Of a DNA stretch of 16,972 nt, positions 15,404-16,972 are shown piece after piece. Position numbers and translations under genes: made by a program. The notes under the pieces were generated by a model. The model saw only the letters and a program-made list of their open reading frames with translations, ran no database searches and was not told the DNA's origin. The first letter of the stretch is position 1. Every line of letters starts with the position of its first letter. The stretch is from NCBI GenBank assembly GCA_958430865.1, contig CAUDNR010004178.1, positions 125,931-142,902 on the forward strand, written 5' to 3'. This stretch comes from Entrophospora sp. SA101 (Eukaryota; Glomeromycota; Glomeromycetes; Entrophosporales; Entrophosporaceae).

Positions 15404-16972
15404 GTAAATATTATAAAATTAACTTAAATAATTTTTATTAAAACATCTAATTAAATAATTTTATTTTTATTTCTTTATAATAACCAGGGGGTAAGTATTG
15501 TATTATAAATTCAACTTTTACAACACAAAATAAAACATCATCTAATTAAATAATTTTATTTTTTATTTCTTTATAATAACCAGATGGTAAGTATTGTATT
15601 ATAAATTCAACTTTAGAACACAAAATAAAACAACATCTAATTAAATAATTTTATTTTTTATTTCTTTATAATAACCAGTTGGTAAGTATTGTATTATAAA
15701 TCAACTTTTACAACACAAAATAAAACATCATCTAATTAAATAATTTTATTTTTTATTTCTTTATATAACCAGATGGTAAGTATTGTATTATAAATTCAAC
15801 TTTACTAAACAAAATAAAACATCATCTAATTAAATAATTTTATTTTTTATTTCTTTATAATTAACCAGGGAGTAAGTATTGTATTATAAATTCATCTTTT
15901 ACAACACAAAATAAAACATCATCTAATTAAATAATTTTATTTTTTATTCTTTATAATAACCAGATGGTAAGTATGTATTATAAATTCAACTTTTACAACA
16001 CAAAATAAAACATCATCTAGTTAAATAAATTTATTTTTCATTTCTTTATAATAACCAGTGGGTAAGTATTGTATTATAAATCAACTTTTACAACACAAAA
16101 TAAAACATCATCTAATTAATAAATTTATTTTTTATTTCTTTATAATTAACCAGGAAGTAAGTATTGTATTATAAATTCATCTTTTACAACAACACAAAAT
16201 AAAACATCATCTAATTAAATAATTTTATTTTTTATTCTTTATAATAACCAGATGGTAAGTATTGTATTATAAATTCAACTTTTACAACACAAAATAAAAA
16301 CATCATCTAATTAAATAAATTTATTTTTTATTTCTTTATAATAACCAGATGGTAAGTATTGTATTATAAATTCAACTTTACTAAACAAAATAAAACATCA
16401 TCCAATTAAATAATTTTATTTTTTATTACTTTATAATAACCAGCTAGTAAGTATTGTATTATAAATTCAACTTTTACAACAACACAAAATAAAACATCAT
16501 CTAATTAAATAATTTTCTTTTTATTTCTTTATAATAACCAGATGGTAAGTATTGGATTATAGTTCAACTTTTACAACACAAAATAAAACATCATCTAATT
16601 AAATAATTTTATTTTTTATTTCTTTACAATAACCAGAGTGTAGGTATCATATTATAAACTTTTACAACACAAAATAAAACATCATCTAATTAAATAAATT
16701 TATTTTTTATTTCTTTATAATAACAAGATTGTAAGTATTGTATTATAAATTCAACTTTTACAACACAAAATAAAACATCATCTAATTAAATAAATTTATT
16801 TTTTATTTCTTTATAATAATCAGATTGTAAGTATTATATTATAAATCAACTTTTACAACACAAAATAAAAACATCATCTAATTAAATAAATTTATTTTTC
16901 ATTTCTTTATAATAACCAGGGGGTAAGTATTGTATTATAAATCAACTTTTACAACACAAAATAAAACATCAT
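15404..16972 (+). repeat. Tandem satellite of about 95-bp intron-like units separated by variable triplets
   Basis: A head-to-tail array with period 91-98 bp runs to the right edge of the window and probably beyond. There are 16 complete junctions plus a degenerate first unit (ATG at 15401-15403, then GTAAAT). Each unit begins GTAAGTATTGTATTATAAAT, contains a fungal branch-like CTAAT (in CATCATCTAATT), then TTTATTTCTTTATAATAACCAG. After CAG come exactly three nucleotides, then the next GTAAGT. The triplets, with first positions, are GGG 15488, ATG 15584, TTG 15679, ATG 15773, GGA 15869, ATG 15964, TGG 16059, GAA 16154, ATG 16252, ATG 16349, CTA 16444, ATG 16542, AGT 16637, ATT 16728, ATT 16824 and GGG 16920. 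Exceptions to the signals: GTAGGT at 16640 and AAG at 16725-16727. Intron-like lengths are 88-95 nt, like the real introns of this window. Confidence 0.9.

Noticed and set aside
15404..16972. CRISPR array (regular repeats with variable spacers)
   Set aside because: The variable part is only three nucleotides and the repeat is about 92 nt, in a fungal context. It does not resemble CRISPR architecture.

Overview
The window looks like an accessory, transposon-littered stretch of a very AT-rich filamentous fungal nuclear genome, most like an arbuscular-mycorrhizal fungus (Glomeromycotina, Rhizophagus-like). Both well-preserved genes belong to families that are massively expanded in those fungi: a TKL-type kinase with a Cys-rich N-terminal tag (CPTC...CQTC...WTSGN) and a BTB-BACK-TLDc protein. 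The introns that can be placed with confidence are 84-91 nt with GTAAAT, GTAATT or GTAAGT donors. No bacterial signals (Shine-Dalgarno sites, operons) are seen. Species assignment is inference.

Layout. 1-690 has no recognisable gene. 690-960 (minus) is a decayed array of 48-bp coding repeats. 1222-1685 (plus) holds two short exon-like pieces, one a zinc-ribbon tail lying between inverted repeats, the other a C-terminal exon that starts where a mobile-element end stops. 1756-2597 is a Tc1/mariner-type non-autonomous element with a second copy of the terminus inside. 3160-3415 (plus) may be a two-exon gene fragment. 3524-5612 (minus) is the kinase gene. It has an in-frame internal tandem duplication of about 600 bp (zinc ribbon plus kinase N-lobe twice) and a frameshift just before the catalytic loop. 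5873-6340 is a degenerate TTCGAATAA repeat running into a hAT transposase fossil (6333-6437, plus). 6545-8042 (minus) is an intact two-exon BTB-BACK-TLDc gene.

8475-9247 and 14210-15138 are two same-orientation copies of one long repeat. Between them lie decayed genes: an N/Q-rich gene (9727 to about 10480) and a multi-exon lysine-rich gene (12050-12972), followed by a less AT-rich stretch with a strong hairpin at 13342-13384.

15169-15392 contains two short ORFs, one encoding a single hydrophobic segment. From about 15404 to the right edge runs a tandem array of about 95-bp units. This is the most unusual feature. Every unit looks like a complete small intron (GTAAGT donor, CTAAT branch-like site, pyrimidine-rich stretch, CAG acceptor), and successive units are separated by exactly three nucleotides. 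Those three nucleotides vary strongly while the rest of the unit is nearly constant.

The genes do not form a pathway. The kinase and the BTB-TLDc protein are independent members of expanded signalling and adaptor families, although they share a 12-nt motif just upstream of their start codons.
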